NCBI RefSeq assembly: GCF_034190915.1
Contig: NW_026947485.1
Coordinates: 38,701,519-38,765,518, forward strand
Reading direction: 5' to 3'
DNA from: Cavia porcellus
Taxonomy: Eukaryota; Chordata; Mammalia; Rodentia; Caviidae
Length of the DNA: 64,000 nucleotides
Shown: piece after piece, positions 42,747 through 53,479 of the stretch
Layout of the letters: each line of letters opens with the position of its first letter
Position numbering within the stretch: position 1 is the first letter of the stretch
Notes under the pieces: generated by a model
The model's input: the letters and a program-made list of their open reading frames with translations, nothing else
Told to the model about the DNA's origin: nothing
The model's database searches: none
Translations under genes and position numbers: made by a program

Positions 42747-43190
42747 AGCTGGATATGGTGGTACACATCTATAATCCTAGCACTCAGAAGGCTGAGGCAA
42801 AAAGGTTGCTTTGAGTTGGAGGCAAGCCTTGGCTACACATGAGTTCAAAGACAGCCTGCCGGGGCTGGGGATTTAGCTCAGCGGCATAAGTATCTGTCTT
42901 GCAAGCAGGTGGTCGTGAGTTCGATCCCCAGTACCGATAAAAAAAAAAAAAAAAAAAAAAAGACAGCCTGTCTAGGCTACATAGTGAGTTCAAGTCCAGC
43001 ATGGAAAACAGTGAAAACCTGCCTCAAGAAACAGCCTGGCAAACATAGCAAGACCCTGTCTCAAAAACATAAACAAAAGCTAGGTTTGGTGGTGTACACT
43101 TGTAATCCCAGCACTCAGGAGGCTGGGGGACTAGGGGTGTAGCTCAGTGTGAAGGCTCTGGATTCAATCCCCAGTAGTGCAGGTTCACAT
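42747..43190 (+). mobile_element. B1 split by young ID, then B1 and ID fragments
   Basis: B1 42747-42860 and 42961-43070, split by an ID at 42861-42960 (GCGGCATAAGTATCTGTC, CCCCAGTACCGATAAA; AGACAGCCTG repeated on both sides). A B1 5' part follows (43077-43127), then an old ID (43129-43185). Confidence 0.9.
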
Positions 43191-43192
43191 GC

Positions 43193-43193
43193 C

Positions 43194-43240
<47 letters not shown>
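43193..43240. repeat. (CA)n microsatellite
   Basis: About 23 CA units right after the old ID. Confidence 0.97.
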
Positions 43241-43242
<2 letters not shown>

Positions 43243-43351
43243 TTCTAGAAACAGGAACAGTGTAGTTGGGCTGGGGAAGGGGAAGGTAGAGGAGAATATT
43301 TCAATATTTGAAATATATAATCTGGTTGCTGTCTGTAAGAGAAGACCGAAG

Positions 43352-43437
43352 TCCAGGACTGCAAGCAAGCAATCCTGAGTTCGATCCCCGGTACTGATAA
43401 AAAGGAAAAAGACAAAAAAAAAAAAAAAAAAAAAAAA
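43352..43437 (+). mobile_element. 5'-truncated ID SINE, young subfamily
   Basis: Begins in the anticodon arm, then TGAGTTCGATCCCCGGTACT and GATAAAAAGGAAAAAGAC with a long A run. Confidence 0.9.
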
Positions 43438-43642
43438 TTAAGGATGACTATTTTACTTATTCTCTCATTGCTGGGATACAATACTGAACACCCACTAATT
43501 AAGGAAACAAGGGTTTTTTTGGTTCATGTTTGGAGAGGTTTCATTTCATAGTCTTTGCTGGGAGAGATCAAGGAGGGAGGGTGTGTCTTGCCAGAGACCC
43601 CTTCTGGGTCATAACAAAAAGGGGAGGTAGCCTCGATTTCTT

Positions 43643-43805
43643 TTTTCTTTTTTTGTTTTGACTTTTTGAGACAGGGTCTCATTATGTGGTTCAGGCTGGC
43701 CTTGGGTTCACTTTGTAGCCCAGACTTGTCTCAAACTTGCAATGATCTACCTGCCTCAGCCTCCTGAGTTCTAGGATTACAGGAGTGCACCACCATGCCT
43801 CCTGG
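43643..43805 (-). mobile_element. B1-like SINE with duplicated right half
   Basis: GAGACAGGGTCTCATTATGT, CAGGCTGGCCTTGGGTTCAC, CCCAGACTTGTCTCAAACTT, TAGGATTACAGGAGTGCACC. Confidence 0.93.
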
Positions 43806-43930
43806 CTCGTTGATTTCTAACACTCTGCTGCCCAGTTTGCAGAGAGAGGCTTAATTCCTCTTAGTGATCTGGTCACCTCTTCGGGTGCTACCTCTCCACA
43901 TTGCCATGAGGCGATCAAATGCCAGGCACA

Positions 43931-44005
43931 GCGCTGGGGATGTAGCTCAGTGGTGAGCACCCGCCTAGTGCCCCTGAGGCCCTGACTTAGGAATCCCAAC
44001 CACAG
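43931..44005 (+). mobile_element. Old ID SINE
   Basis: GCGCTGGGGATGTAGCTCAG with a diverged 3' half. Confidence 0.75.
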
Positions 44006-44009
44006 AGCA

Positions 44010-44790
44010 AACAAACCTTGCTCAACCCTCTGCAGCGCATCAAGGCTTCTGAGACAGATGCTGACCTCCAAGGAGGTTCCGGGCATCGTAGGACCTCTGG
44101 GGCCACAGTGGGCAAGCAGGGAGGGGCTGAGCCTCGGTCCTTCCTGAATCATGCTATCCCTGTGGTCACACAGCTGGTCCCACCCTCCACGAAGAGTTAG
44201 GTCTCCTCATTCCCCTTTATGACATCACTTTGCTTTCCCAGGTGTGCAGACTGCCCAACCCCTACTCTCTCCACCCAGGAAGCCCCTGTCCCAGCTTCTC
44301 ATCCATGCGGCCTCTCCACCTCCATGCTTATGGCCTGATTCCTGAAGGTGATTTTCCTCCAGTGTCACCTGTGTCCATGCATCAAGGCTCTGTCTCAAGA
44401 GGATGACAGACCTCTTAGAAGAAGCCTATTGGGCAGCCAGGAGCCTCCTACTCAAAGACAGTTGCCAGGGACTGGCCACAGCTTGGGTCAGAACCGCGGC
44501 CCGTGAGAGAGACAGCCATTCTACACTGTGGCACCCAGACCTGCTGTGGTCAGATCCCCCCTCCTCCAGCCTGCTCTGTAAAATGCCCCAGCTGGAGCCC
44601 CTGCTGCTGCAACCCCCATTAGGGCAGGATCCAGTCCAAGACCCGGCGGCAAGGCCTCAAAACAGACCTGACAAGTACCTAGGAGGAAACAAGGCTCCCC
44701 TAGAAGGTCTTGCACCCCAACAAGGGTCAAGCACAAGGCCTGGATTATTTTCCCAACTTCTGACCTGGGAACCTCTGTAAGAAGTAGCCA
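44010..44790. other. Unique intergenic sequence
   Basis: No repeat or gene recognised. The + strand frame 44403-44780 and - strand frame 44521-44901 overlap and lack domains. Confidence 0.5.
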
Positions 44791-44792
44791 TG

Positions 44793-44944
44793 AGAGGCAG
44801 GCACGGTGGTTGGTACATGCCTGTAATCCCTGCACTCTGGAGGCTGAGGCAGGAGGATCACTGTGAGTTCGAGCCCACCTTTGGCTCCAGAGTGAGTTCA
44901 AGGACAGCCTGAACTACATAGTGAGGTCTTGTCTCAAAAAAACA
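44793..44944 (+). mobile_element. B1-like SINE with duplicated right half
   Basis: CAGGCACGGTGGTTGGTACA, GTGAGTTCGAGCCCACCTTT, GAGTTCAAGGACAGCCTGAA, GTCTCAAAAAAAC. Confidence 0.94.
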
Positions 44945-44949
44945 ACGAA

Positions 44950-46115
44950 AAGACATGGCCATGGGAACGGCGAGGGCTCAGGATGTTGGGGCAGGCATCA
45001 CCTGTTTGCATTTCTCTTCACCTTGTTTCAGAGGCCAGGACACGAGAGGTGTCCAATGTCCCCACCAATGGAGGGTGGAATCCAGGGGGCAGGGGCACCA
45101 GGCTCGGGTTACTACCCCACTCTGGAAACAGGGCGCAGGGCCAGCAGGATCAGTGGCCATTACTAATACATGTGCTGGCTGGGGCCAAGCAGCCATCCCA
45201 CTAGCTCCAGCTGGGCTCCTGAGAGCACCTGGTGGCTCCAGCTCAAGGACTGAGGTCAGTCTGGGCCCGCAGTCACCTCAGACACCTGTGCCAGCCTGAG
45301 GAAATGCCACTGCCAGTCTCCAGGGCCTGAGAGCACCCCTGCCCCCCAGCACCTGCTCAGACACCTCTGTGCCCGGCTGTCCCCCACGGAGCGGGTGCTG
45401 CCTGCCTCAGATTTGAATTTCATTTTTGCAAGGGAAATGGCCTGCGCTCCTACCAGTGCTTCCACCTAGCAGTCCCCTCACTCATTCCGGGTACCCAGCA
45501 CCCGAGCGCCACTCTGCCCTCTACAACCCCCAGTGTGACAGGGTCGAGGAACTCCTACATGCCTGGACATAAGGCTCTTCTGCCTGGGCCTCAGTTTCCT
45601 CTGTGGGCTCCCAGATGTCTTTGGGTTTATTGGCATCTGTTGCACTGTTTGTCTACACTTTGCTTCGCTGCAGAGAGGACTGGAGTTTGCACCCAGGGGC
45701 CCATCTGGTGGAGAGGGCACAGTCCGGCCTGATGTCCCTCAGACAGTCACGTGTGCTCAGGAAGCGGAGCCGCACACTCAAGGCCAAGCAGAGCTCACCA
45801 AGGTCGCACAGAGAGCTCCTCACCAGCCAAGACTCTTTCCACAGACTCCGATGCCGCCTATGAATAATTTGCGCCCCGCTGGCAGCGCAGCATCGACCAC
45901 ATCCCCCTTCTCACCTTTCTGGAACATAGGCCTCAGCCCTCTCAGGCTGCTCCTCCAGAGGCAGGGCTGTGTGTCCCAAATGCTTAGGCCGTTCCTTCCC
46001 ATCCTGGAAAAAATGCAGCCAAAGTCTCTGTCCCGCTCAAACAGAGGGGTCTCCTCTCCTCAAAAGCTACCCTGTACATTTCTGATTAAAATCTCATTTT
46101 TGAAAGTACAGTGTT
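44950..46115. other. Unique GC-rich intergenic sequence
   Basis: No repeat or gene recognised. Several overlapping frames on both strands reflect base composition. Confidence 0.5.
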
Positions 46116-46119
46116 CATT

Positions 46120-46272
46120 AGTGCCAGGCCTGGTGGCCCATGTCTGTAATCCCAGTACCATGAGTGTAAAGCCAGCATGGGCTATGCAGTGAGTTCAAGC
46201 TCAGCTTGAACTACACAGCAAGACCTGTCTCAAAAAAACAAAACAAAAACAAAACAAAACAAAACAAAACAC
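46120..46272 (+). mobile_element. B1-like SINE with an (AAAAC)n tail
   Basis: GTGCCAGGCCTGGTGGCCCA, AAAGCCAGCATGGGCTATGC, GTTCAAGCTCAGCTTGAACT, GACCTGTCTC and AAAACA repeats. Confidence 0.92.
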
Positions 46273-46377
46273 CTATTCATGGCGTTCAGCCAAATGCAAA
46301 TCAGACACACACACATGCACACACGTACACTCACATTGCAAGATTACATACATAAAATGCTATTATTTTGCCACATC

Positions 46378-46895
46378 AAGGGTAGACCCCAGGGCTTGTG
46401 CTTGTCAGGCAAGATTTTACCACCAAGCGGTGACTCCAGACCCCTGAAACATCTGTGATTTATAACTTGGCATTGGGACAAGAGGAGCAGGAGGAAGTAT
46501 AACTCTGCATTCTGCATGCAAACAGAGTGGAGTAATGGCATGAAGGAGAGCTAGACTTATTTAATGTCCTGCTCGCTGCATCCTAGGTGCCTTCCAGAGG
46601 GACAGCAGATTCCCAAGGACAGACTCACAAGGTCCTTTTCCCAGCTGCTTCCTGCTCCTCCCCTTCCCCTCCTGTTCTCTTCTTCCTCTTCTTTTTTTAT
46701 TGTCCTCCTCCTCCTCCTTTGAAGTGATGGAGACTGAACGCAGGACCGTTACTCTGAGCAACACTCCCACCTCTTTTTATTTATTTTGAGATAGGGTCTC
46801 ACTAAATTGCTAAGTTGCCCAGTTTGGGCTCAAATTTGAAATCTTCCTGCCTCAGCTTCCGAGAAGCTGGGACTTCAGGCAGGCACCGCCTGGCT
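46378..46895 (-). mobile_element. Old ID and B1 copies
   Basis: ID remnant 46378-46442 (TGCTTGTCAGGCAAGATTTT), and reverse B1 46774-46893 (GAGATAGGGTCTCACTAAAT). Between them is a (TCC)n-rich stretch (46650-46720). Confidence 0.7.
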
Positions 46896-47004
46896 ATGAG
46901 ATCCTTCTTATGGAACAGCTGTTGGCCATGAGGAGTACAACCAGAGCAGTGGTGACCTTCCACTACATATCCTGCAGGAATTCATGCTTCTTAAGCCAGG
47001 CTCT

Positions 47005-47113
47005 GACTGAGCATGCTGGCACATGCCTGTATTCCCAGCACTTAGAAGGCTGAGGTGGGAGGATTTCTTGTGAGTTTGAGGCCAACCTGGGCTATGTGGC
47101 AAAAAAGAAAACA
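47005..47113 (+). mobile_element. B1-like SINE
   Basis: GAGCATGCTGGCACATGCCT, TCCCAGCACTTAGAAGGC, GAGGCCAACCTGGGCTATGT. Confidence 0.88.
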
Positions 47114-47261
47114 AATAAATAAGTAAACCCCGCTTCCCAACATGGAGAGCTCTAATTGGCGGTTTGGCTCCAAAGTTCACCAAAGAGTTCCCTGAAGTCC
47201 AGTCCGTGACCAGATGTTGCCTCCAGCATCGGTGCCTGGTGGCCTGATCAGGAACAACTGC

Positions 47262-47275
47262 GGGGGGGGGGGGGG
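47262..47275. repeat. G14 homopolymer
   Basis: Fourteen consecutive G; a likely site of length error or polymorphism. Confidence 0.85.
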
Positions 47276-47460
47276 ATCCTCTGAAATCCAGGCCTGTGCT
47301 GGAAAAAGTCCACTACCTGCTCTGAGTGAAGTAGTACATGCAGAGCAAGGTTGTGGGTACAGCACCCCTAAAATAGCAGGATCCATGGTTTCTAGTTTCT
47401 TAAAAAGAAACCCAAAACCCAGCTGTCCACTGGAAGAAATTGATTTTTCTATCTTCTTTT

Positions 47461-47550
47461 TTGGGGGGGGGGGGGTGTGCCTGGGATTGAACTCATGACC
47501 TTGAGTTTACTAAGCAAGTGCTTGAAACACTGAGCTAAATCCCCAGTCCC
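47461..47550 (-). mobile_element. ID SINE with a G13 run in its tail
   Basis: Reverse: GGGATTGAACTCATGACCTT, GAGCTAAATCCCCAGTCCC. The G13 run follows the tail position. Confidence 0.9.
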
Positions 47551-47884
47551 TAGAAGGAAGTAATTGAACAAACTATGATATGGTGACTGTGAAGACCCAA
47601 TGTCCAGGTCAGTTTCCAAATGCCTTTTTCCACTAAAAGGACCCAATACTCTTAGAAGAATGGTTGATCCGAAACCTAGTGCAGGGAACACACAGTGAGC
47701 CTGGGACATTGTGTGCCAAAAACTGAGGACCTGCTCACAGAAAGGACACAGGAGCCCATTTAAGTGGCTACCCACTGGCTAAATCTAAGGTAAACTAGTA
47801 TCAAAATAAATAAGCAAATTAGCAAATAAGAATCCACTGAGTGAAGTCCAGTCTGAGAGTCTACACTGCTGTAAATGAGAAATC

Positions 47885-48340
47885 AGGGGTGTGGCTGCAG
47901 CTCCCTGACATAGCGTTTGCTTAGCATGGTGAGCTCCTAGCTTTGAGCCCCAGCACCCCAAGAAATAAATAGACAAATGGAAAGTTGTGTGGGAAACAGG
48001 GTGTTTGCATAGTCTCAAAGCAAATGCACACAGAACACTCATCACTAATAAAGAGGACCTGAGGCACCTCACCCAGAAAGCCAGCATCTTGCTCAAGGGA
48101 GCAAGGCACCATTGTCAGTCCTGAGACAATGATACTGTCCCGCCTGACAGGTGCCGGAAGGTGGTGTGGCTTCCACTGTAGATAGACTAGCTGTTTTATG
48201 TACAACATATTGCTATATAACTTGGATGCACTCCTGTAATCCTAGAACTAGAGGCTGAGGCAGGACGATCACTGCAAGCTCAAGGCCAACCTGAACTACA
48301 CAGTGAGGCCCTGTCTCAAAAAAAAAAAAAAAAAAAGTAT
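47885..48340 (+). mobile_element. Old ID and a B1-like SINE
   Basis: ID 47885-47968 (GTTTGCTTAGCATGGTGAG, GAGCCCCAGCACC) and B1 48218-48336 (CTCCTGTAATCCTAG, AGCTCAAGGCCAACCTGAAC). Confidence 0.8.
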
Positions 48341-48431
48341 CAGCCATGTGAGATAACAAGATACATGACACAAACAAATGCTATCAACAGTGGACTAGTT
48401 AAGTCATTTTTGCTACCTCACTAAAACAGGT

Positions 48432-48948
48432 ACTACAGCCAGTACATATCACACACATGTAATCCCAGCCCTTTGGGAGGCTGAGGCAGGAAAATCATAA
48501 GTCTGAGTTCTGCCTGGGCAATTTAGCGAGGCTGTATCTCAAATTTTAAAAAGCTGGGGATGTAGCTCAGTGTGAAGGTCCTGGGTTCAATTCTAGTACG
48601 AGAGGCAGGGAGTGTGTGCACACGGATATTCACAGCAGCTGCATTCATAATTGCCAGTGCTGAGAAGCAAGCAAGATGTCCTTCAGCAGCAGACGGTAAG
48701 TTAGCTGTGGTATGTCCAGACAATGGAAAATCATTCAGTGCTAAAGAGAAATCCAACCTCAAGCCACAGACACATTGGGGGGGGGCATGGTGGTGCACAT
48801 CTGTGATCTGGGTTCTCTGAAAGGCTGAGGCAAGAGGGTCACAAGTTGGAGACCTGGCTGGGTAATTTAGGGAGACCCTATCTATGAATTTAAAAAGATC
48901 TCGTTGTCTAGCATACATGAGGTGCTGGGTTTAATCCCTGGTACTCTT
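48432..48948 (+). mobile_element. B1, ID, L1 relic, B1, ID series
   Basis: B1 48432-48545, ID 48552-48602, L1 ORF2 3' relic 48603-48770 (TATTCACAGCAGCTGCATTC), B1 48775-48895, ID fragment 48899-48948. All are old except the first B1. Confidence 0.75.
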
Positions 48949-48954
48949 TGTTCT

Positions 48955-49053
48955 GTTTTGTTTTGTGTATTGGAAATCAAACTCACGACCTCGTGTTTGC
49001 TAGGCAGGCTTTTACGCTGCTGAGCTATATCCCTAGCCCAATCTCTGGTACTG

Positions 49054-49084
<31 letters not shown>

Positions 49085-49178
49085 GTCTTTTTCGTTTTTT
49101 TATCGGAACTGGGGATCGAACTCACAACTGCCTGCTTGCAAGGCAGGCACTTATGCCGCTGAGCTAAATCCCCAGCCC
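48955..49178 (-). mobile_element. Two reversed ID SINEs, old then young
   Basis: 48955-49040 (GAAATCAAACTCACGACCTC) and 49059-49178 (young subfamily, CTTTTTCGTTTTTTTATCGG). TCTGGTACTGTTTTTT is repeated around the second (about 49043-49058 and 49179-49194), so it inserted next to the first. Confidence 0.93.
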
Positions 49179-49459
49179 TCTGGTACTGTTTTTTTAAAAA
49201 AGCTAATAGCGCCTAGGTTAGAGGCCAGTGTTTGGGAAATAAAATGGGTCAGTGGGGTGGTTGTGAATGTAGTGGCCACTGAGGTTGCTGCTCTGTAAGC
49301 TGGAAGTAGATTGATTTGGCCAGTAGGGAAAACTGGATCACTATAAGGACAGGGAGCGGGCAGTCCAGGGTGACAGGCGCAGGGGTTTGGGCAGCGGCTC
49401 TGGGATGTGCTGACGACGACCCAGCTCTCTGCCGGCCTCCACCCAGGAGCCCTTTGCTG

Positions 49460-49690
49460 CAGTCCCAGCAGTGGGAGACTGAGGCAGGGGCATCACTGTG
49501 AGCTCACGGTCAGCCTGCGCTACATACTAGGTTCAGAGCCAGCTTGAACTGCTGAGTGAGACCTCATTTCAAAAAACAAAACAAAACAACCACAAAAAGA
49601 TTTAGAGAGAGTCTCTGTCAAAGAAAAATTTTCAAAAGGCTGGGGTTGTGGCTCAGTAAGAAGGCCGCAGGTTCAATCCCCAAGTCCTCT
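49460..49690 (+). mobile_element. B1-like SINE and old ID
   Basis: B1 49460-49590 (GAGACTGAGGCAGGGGCATC, GCTTGAACTGCTGAGTGAGA) and ID 49638-49682 (GGCTGGGGTTGTGGCTCAGT). Confidence 0.8.
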
Positions 49691-52050
49691 CCCCGAAAAC
49701 AGACCCGAGTGGACCTCACCTCTCAGGACGCAGGAGCAGTGTGCGCCCATGCAGGATGGGCCTCTCGTGCAGGCCACAGGACCTGGGCTCACGTGTGCTT
49801 CCCTCACGCTCATGGACTGTGGCCAGAAGTCTGTCCTGGCCTCAGCCCTCAGGCTGGTGCTCTGGCACAGGGACCCATGCTGGGCTGGCAACACCCCTCA
49901 GGGTCTTCGGAAAAAAGCACACCAGGATTGGATGCCCCTGCCCAGCTGCCTGGTGACAGCAACGTGCCCCGGCTTTAGGGAACAGGTGGCTAGGGAGAGA
50001 CCAAGCTGCCACCTGGAGGAGCTGGGGCTGCCTCGGAGCGCCCATTGCAGCCTCTGGCAACTCTGAAAGCCACTTCCTATATTGCTGGCACCATTGGCTG
50101 GAACCCTGGATGAGCAGATGACTGTGAGGAGCAGGTGGGCACCACCGTGTTGTTCCCCAACAGTAAACAAAGATCCCCGAGCTCTAGATGCAGGGTACAC
50201 GCGGCTTCCCCTGCTTCCTCCCTCAGTATGCAACGGGCATCCTGGAGAGTGTGACAGGTTCTGCTGAGAGTGTGGAGGGGTGGGGTGCCAGGGTGAGGGG
50301 CCCCAATTTTTCCTGCCATGCTGTAAGCACCAACCCCTCCCCTGTTCCCAGACACCCCTCCTGGAAGTCCTGCATCACCATGACAATTGTCATCCTTACC
50401 TTGTGCCTGCAGGGGGCTCCAGGCCCAGCTGGTAGAGGCAAACCAAGGTCCCCCACATCCACTCCACAGCTTCTGCTTCCTCTCGGACTTGGACTGGAGG
50501 CCAGGGTGTCTCCGCGAGGGGCTAGCTGGGCTCCAGTAACCTTTGTTCAGGGTTTGGGGGACGCCCCCCCTCTGAGATGACATGCAGAGCTCCGTGATTC
50601 CCCACACATTCTGAGGTTCCAAAGCTGACCTCATGAAGGTTCCAGAGCGGTGGTGGTGGCACTGAGAGTAAGGTGACAGGTCACTGCGTCTTTGGCATGT
50701 CAGGGAGAGACCATCATGTTCACTGACCTCAGGTAAGGAAACAAAGCTCAGGGACAGGAGAGGCCAGATAATGGCCCTCTCTTCCCACCCACTGCCTTGA
50801 TGGTGCCCTCGGAGCCTTCGGGCAGGTCTCTCATGACAGCCTGGGTGCAGGCCAGCAAATGGGTACAGGACACAGGCAGCCTCCCCTCCCCTGGTCACTA
50901 TGCTGCTACGCTGCCTGGCTGTCACACAGCCATGGAAGATGCCAGGAGACCTGGCCACAGGTCTGTGGCTCTGCGGTCAGCGAGATAGTGGGTCTTGAAA
51001 GCCCCCTCCCAGAAAGTCCCTGCCACCAGGCCACCTCCTCAGTCCAGGCCCGTGCTGCTGACAGAATCCATGGAAAGCCAGCAACGCCCCAGTCTCCCAC
51101 ACCCTGTTTCCCAGGCCTCCAGCGCAGGCAAGCAGGGCTCTCCTCAAACAGCCACGCTGTCCACCTCAGCCTCGGCCCGGGAAGATGGGGCCTTCCCATC
51201 CTCTGGAGAGGGGCGGCCATCCCAGGTGTGCAGGGAGGACAAAGCCCCGAGCCTCCCCGAGTCAGGGAGGCTTTCAGGAAGAGGCAGCTGTTCGGTGTGT
51301 CATGAAGGAAACTCAGGCTGAGACGGTCCAGAGGGGGGGTGAAGGGTGGACCTGGCCAATGCAAGGCAGGAAGGGCAGCACTGCGGGGTACAGCAGGGAG
51401 CCTCCCCATAGCGGGAGGCACCTGATCAAGCCCTAGATTCTGATTCCCTCAGTGCCCTCTCCAAGTCATTCCTGGTCCTCAGGCTTAATGTCCATATCTG
51501 TAAAATGGGGAGGAGGGCTCAAAATAAACCAACTCCCCCATAAAACAACAAAAATCTACCAGACTCTAAGGCTTCCCATGGGCCCTGCCCAGGCTGTCAC
51601 TGGCCTGGGAAAGGAAACAAAGAGCCCCTGGGCCCTAGTCCCCAGGGCCCTGGTTATCAACACTGAGCTGTCTACATTTCTATAGGTCCTGGGCCCCTGA
51701 AGCCTTCAGAAGGGGAAATAGCCTGCAGGGCCCCAGGACCTGCCCTCTAAGCATTGAATCTTCTGTGCCCCACCACCCGCATCAGTCCAGCCACACTGTG
51801 GGGTCCCCAAACAGTAGGGACCACTAGAATTCGAGACCTTGAACCAGCCCTCCCAGAGCCAGCACCCACTTCATATACCATATAAATGCTGAGATTAGGA
51901 CACTGTGTGTGTGTGTGTGTGTGTGTGTAGTTTTCAATCTGTATACTGTTTGACCTAGAGACACTACTCATTGCAATATATACTAATGAAATTTGCTTTT
52001 TTCTAAGAGCAACAGATTGGAAACTTTCCACTTGTTCTCAGATGGGTTTG
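49690..52050. other. Unique GC-rich intergenic sequence
   Basis: No SINE recognised over about 2.3 kb. A MIR-like piece sits at 51437-51520 (AATGTCCATATCTGTAAAAT) and a (GT)n run at 51904-51928. The 293-codon - strand frame 50077-50958 has no domain, and an opposing frame covers the same DNA. I take it as noncoding. Confidence 0.5.
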
Positions 52051-52052
52051 AT

Positions 52053-52160
52053 AGCCAGGCACGGTAGCACACACTTGTAATCTTAGCACCCCGGAGGCTG
52101 CGGCAAGAGGATCATCTTGAGTTCAAGTCTAGTCTGGGGTATATAACAAGATTCCATCTA
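52053..52160 (+). mobile_element. B1-like SINE
   Basis: AGCCAGGCACGGTAGCACAC, GAGGCTGCGGCAAGAGGATC. Confidence 0.88.
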
Positions 52161-52169
52161 CATACATAC

Positions 52170-53160
52170 ATATACAAATCATATAAAAAGACATTCGGGA
52201 GTAGGCCTGGGAGCCCCTGAGATTGGAAGAGTGGCCCTCTTGGCCAGGGCTTTCTCTCCTCTGTGTATCACCATGTAATGCAACACTAGCAAACCCCGGG
52301 CCTTCAAAGACAGTCAAGACAGCCCCAGGACCTCCCACTTCTGCACACTGCCTGAAGCTTGCCACAGATTGCTGTAGGCACCTCATGTAGTCCTTCAGGG
52401 AGAGATGTGTTAGCTCCATTCTACAGATGAGTAGATTGAGGGTAACAGCAGTGAGGTAGCTGGGGTCAGGTGACATTACCCAGGAAGCCAGCAGAGCTCT
52501 GCTTCCAGCCTTGTTCCAACTACATCAGGTCTTTACTGCTTTTCTTGGTCATAAAGGGACTGAGGTGAAGGGTCCCTTCTACCTAGCTAAGGCCCCTGGG
52601 TGGGACAAGTCTGGGGAGGTCCTGTCTCCCAATCCTAGACAACTCCTGGCTTAGGGCAAGCTGTTCCTGCTGCCATCAGCTCCTTAGGACACAACAACAG
52701 CATCTACCCCTTTAGGGCACTCACATGCCCCCTGGATGGGCCCCAACCCATTCCCAGGGGAAGCAGGGTCTTCTGGGAAGCTGAGGCGGTAGGGGCATGG
52801 CCTGGAGTTGAGGTTTTCCTTACTTGGAGGTATCAAGGCCTCCTCACCATTCCCCTCACCCTGGGCTGCCTTCCCTGCCAGGCTGACTTGGGGCTGGGAC
52901 TCAGGGCTCAGGCCAGGTGGTCCTGGTGGCTCTGAACTCCCAGGGCAGCACGGGGCCCAAGGGAGGCCGACTATACACCACAGTGGGGACTCGTGGGCAA
53001 GAGTCAGGCAGCCAGAGACAGAAAGGGAGAAGACAGCCAGCAAGAGCAGCAGCACCAGACCAACCACTCACAGGGTGGCCCAAGGTCATGGAGCCACCAC
53101 TGGGCACCCACAACTGTGGTAGGCATTTCAAAGTGGGGACGAGCTGCGGGTTAGGGTCCC
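52170..53160. other. Unique intergenic sequence with a MIR relic
   Basis: 52370-52470 holds a reversed MIR core (CTCCATTCTACAGATGAGTA). Otherwise nothing recognised. Confidence 0.5.
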
Positions 53161-53167
53161 AGGTAGA

Positions 53168-53340
53168 GCTGCCAGATTTAGAAATAAAAATACAAGATTT
53201 CCAGTCAAACTGTAATTTCAGATAAACAATACATTTTAAAAAATATAGTAGGAAGTCCTGTGTGACAAGTGGAACATACTTATACTAAAAAGTTACTCGG
53301 TTTACCTGAATCCAATCTGACTGGCATCGGGTGTTTTACC
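53168..53340. mobile_element. Palindromic hAT-type MITE relic (MER53-like)
   Basis: GCTGCCAGATTTAGAAATAA and AATTTCAGATAAACAATACA on the left mirror ACATACTTATACTAAAAAGT ... TTTACCTGAATCC on the right. The family name is from memory. Confidence 0.6.
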
Positions 53341-53384
53341 TGCGCCCTAGGCCCTGGGCCTGTGCTGACGCTTTGGGTATTTTG

Positions 53385-53472
53385 TTTTGGTTTTTGGTGG
53401 TAGTGCTGGGTAGGAACCTGAGGCCTTCTGTGTGCTAGGAAAGTGCTCTAGCACTGTGCAATGCCCCAGCTC
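53385..53472 (-). mobile_element. Old ID SINE
   Basis: Reverse: GTAGTGCTGGGTAGGAACCT, GCTAGGAAAGTGCTCTAGCA. Confidence 0.75.
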
Positions 53473-53479
53473 CTGACCC

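Noticed and set aside
43500..43600. Stretch resembling a known interspersed repeat (TTGGTTCATGTTTGGAGAGG)
   Set aside because: I could not place it in a family with enough matching length.
50077..50958. 293-codon open frame on the - strand
   Set aside because: The sequence is low in structure, has no recognisable domain and is shadowed by several + strand frames. GC content explains it.
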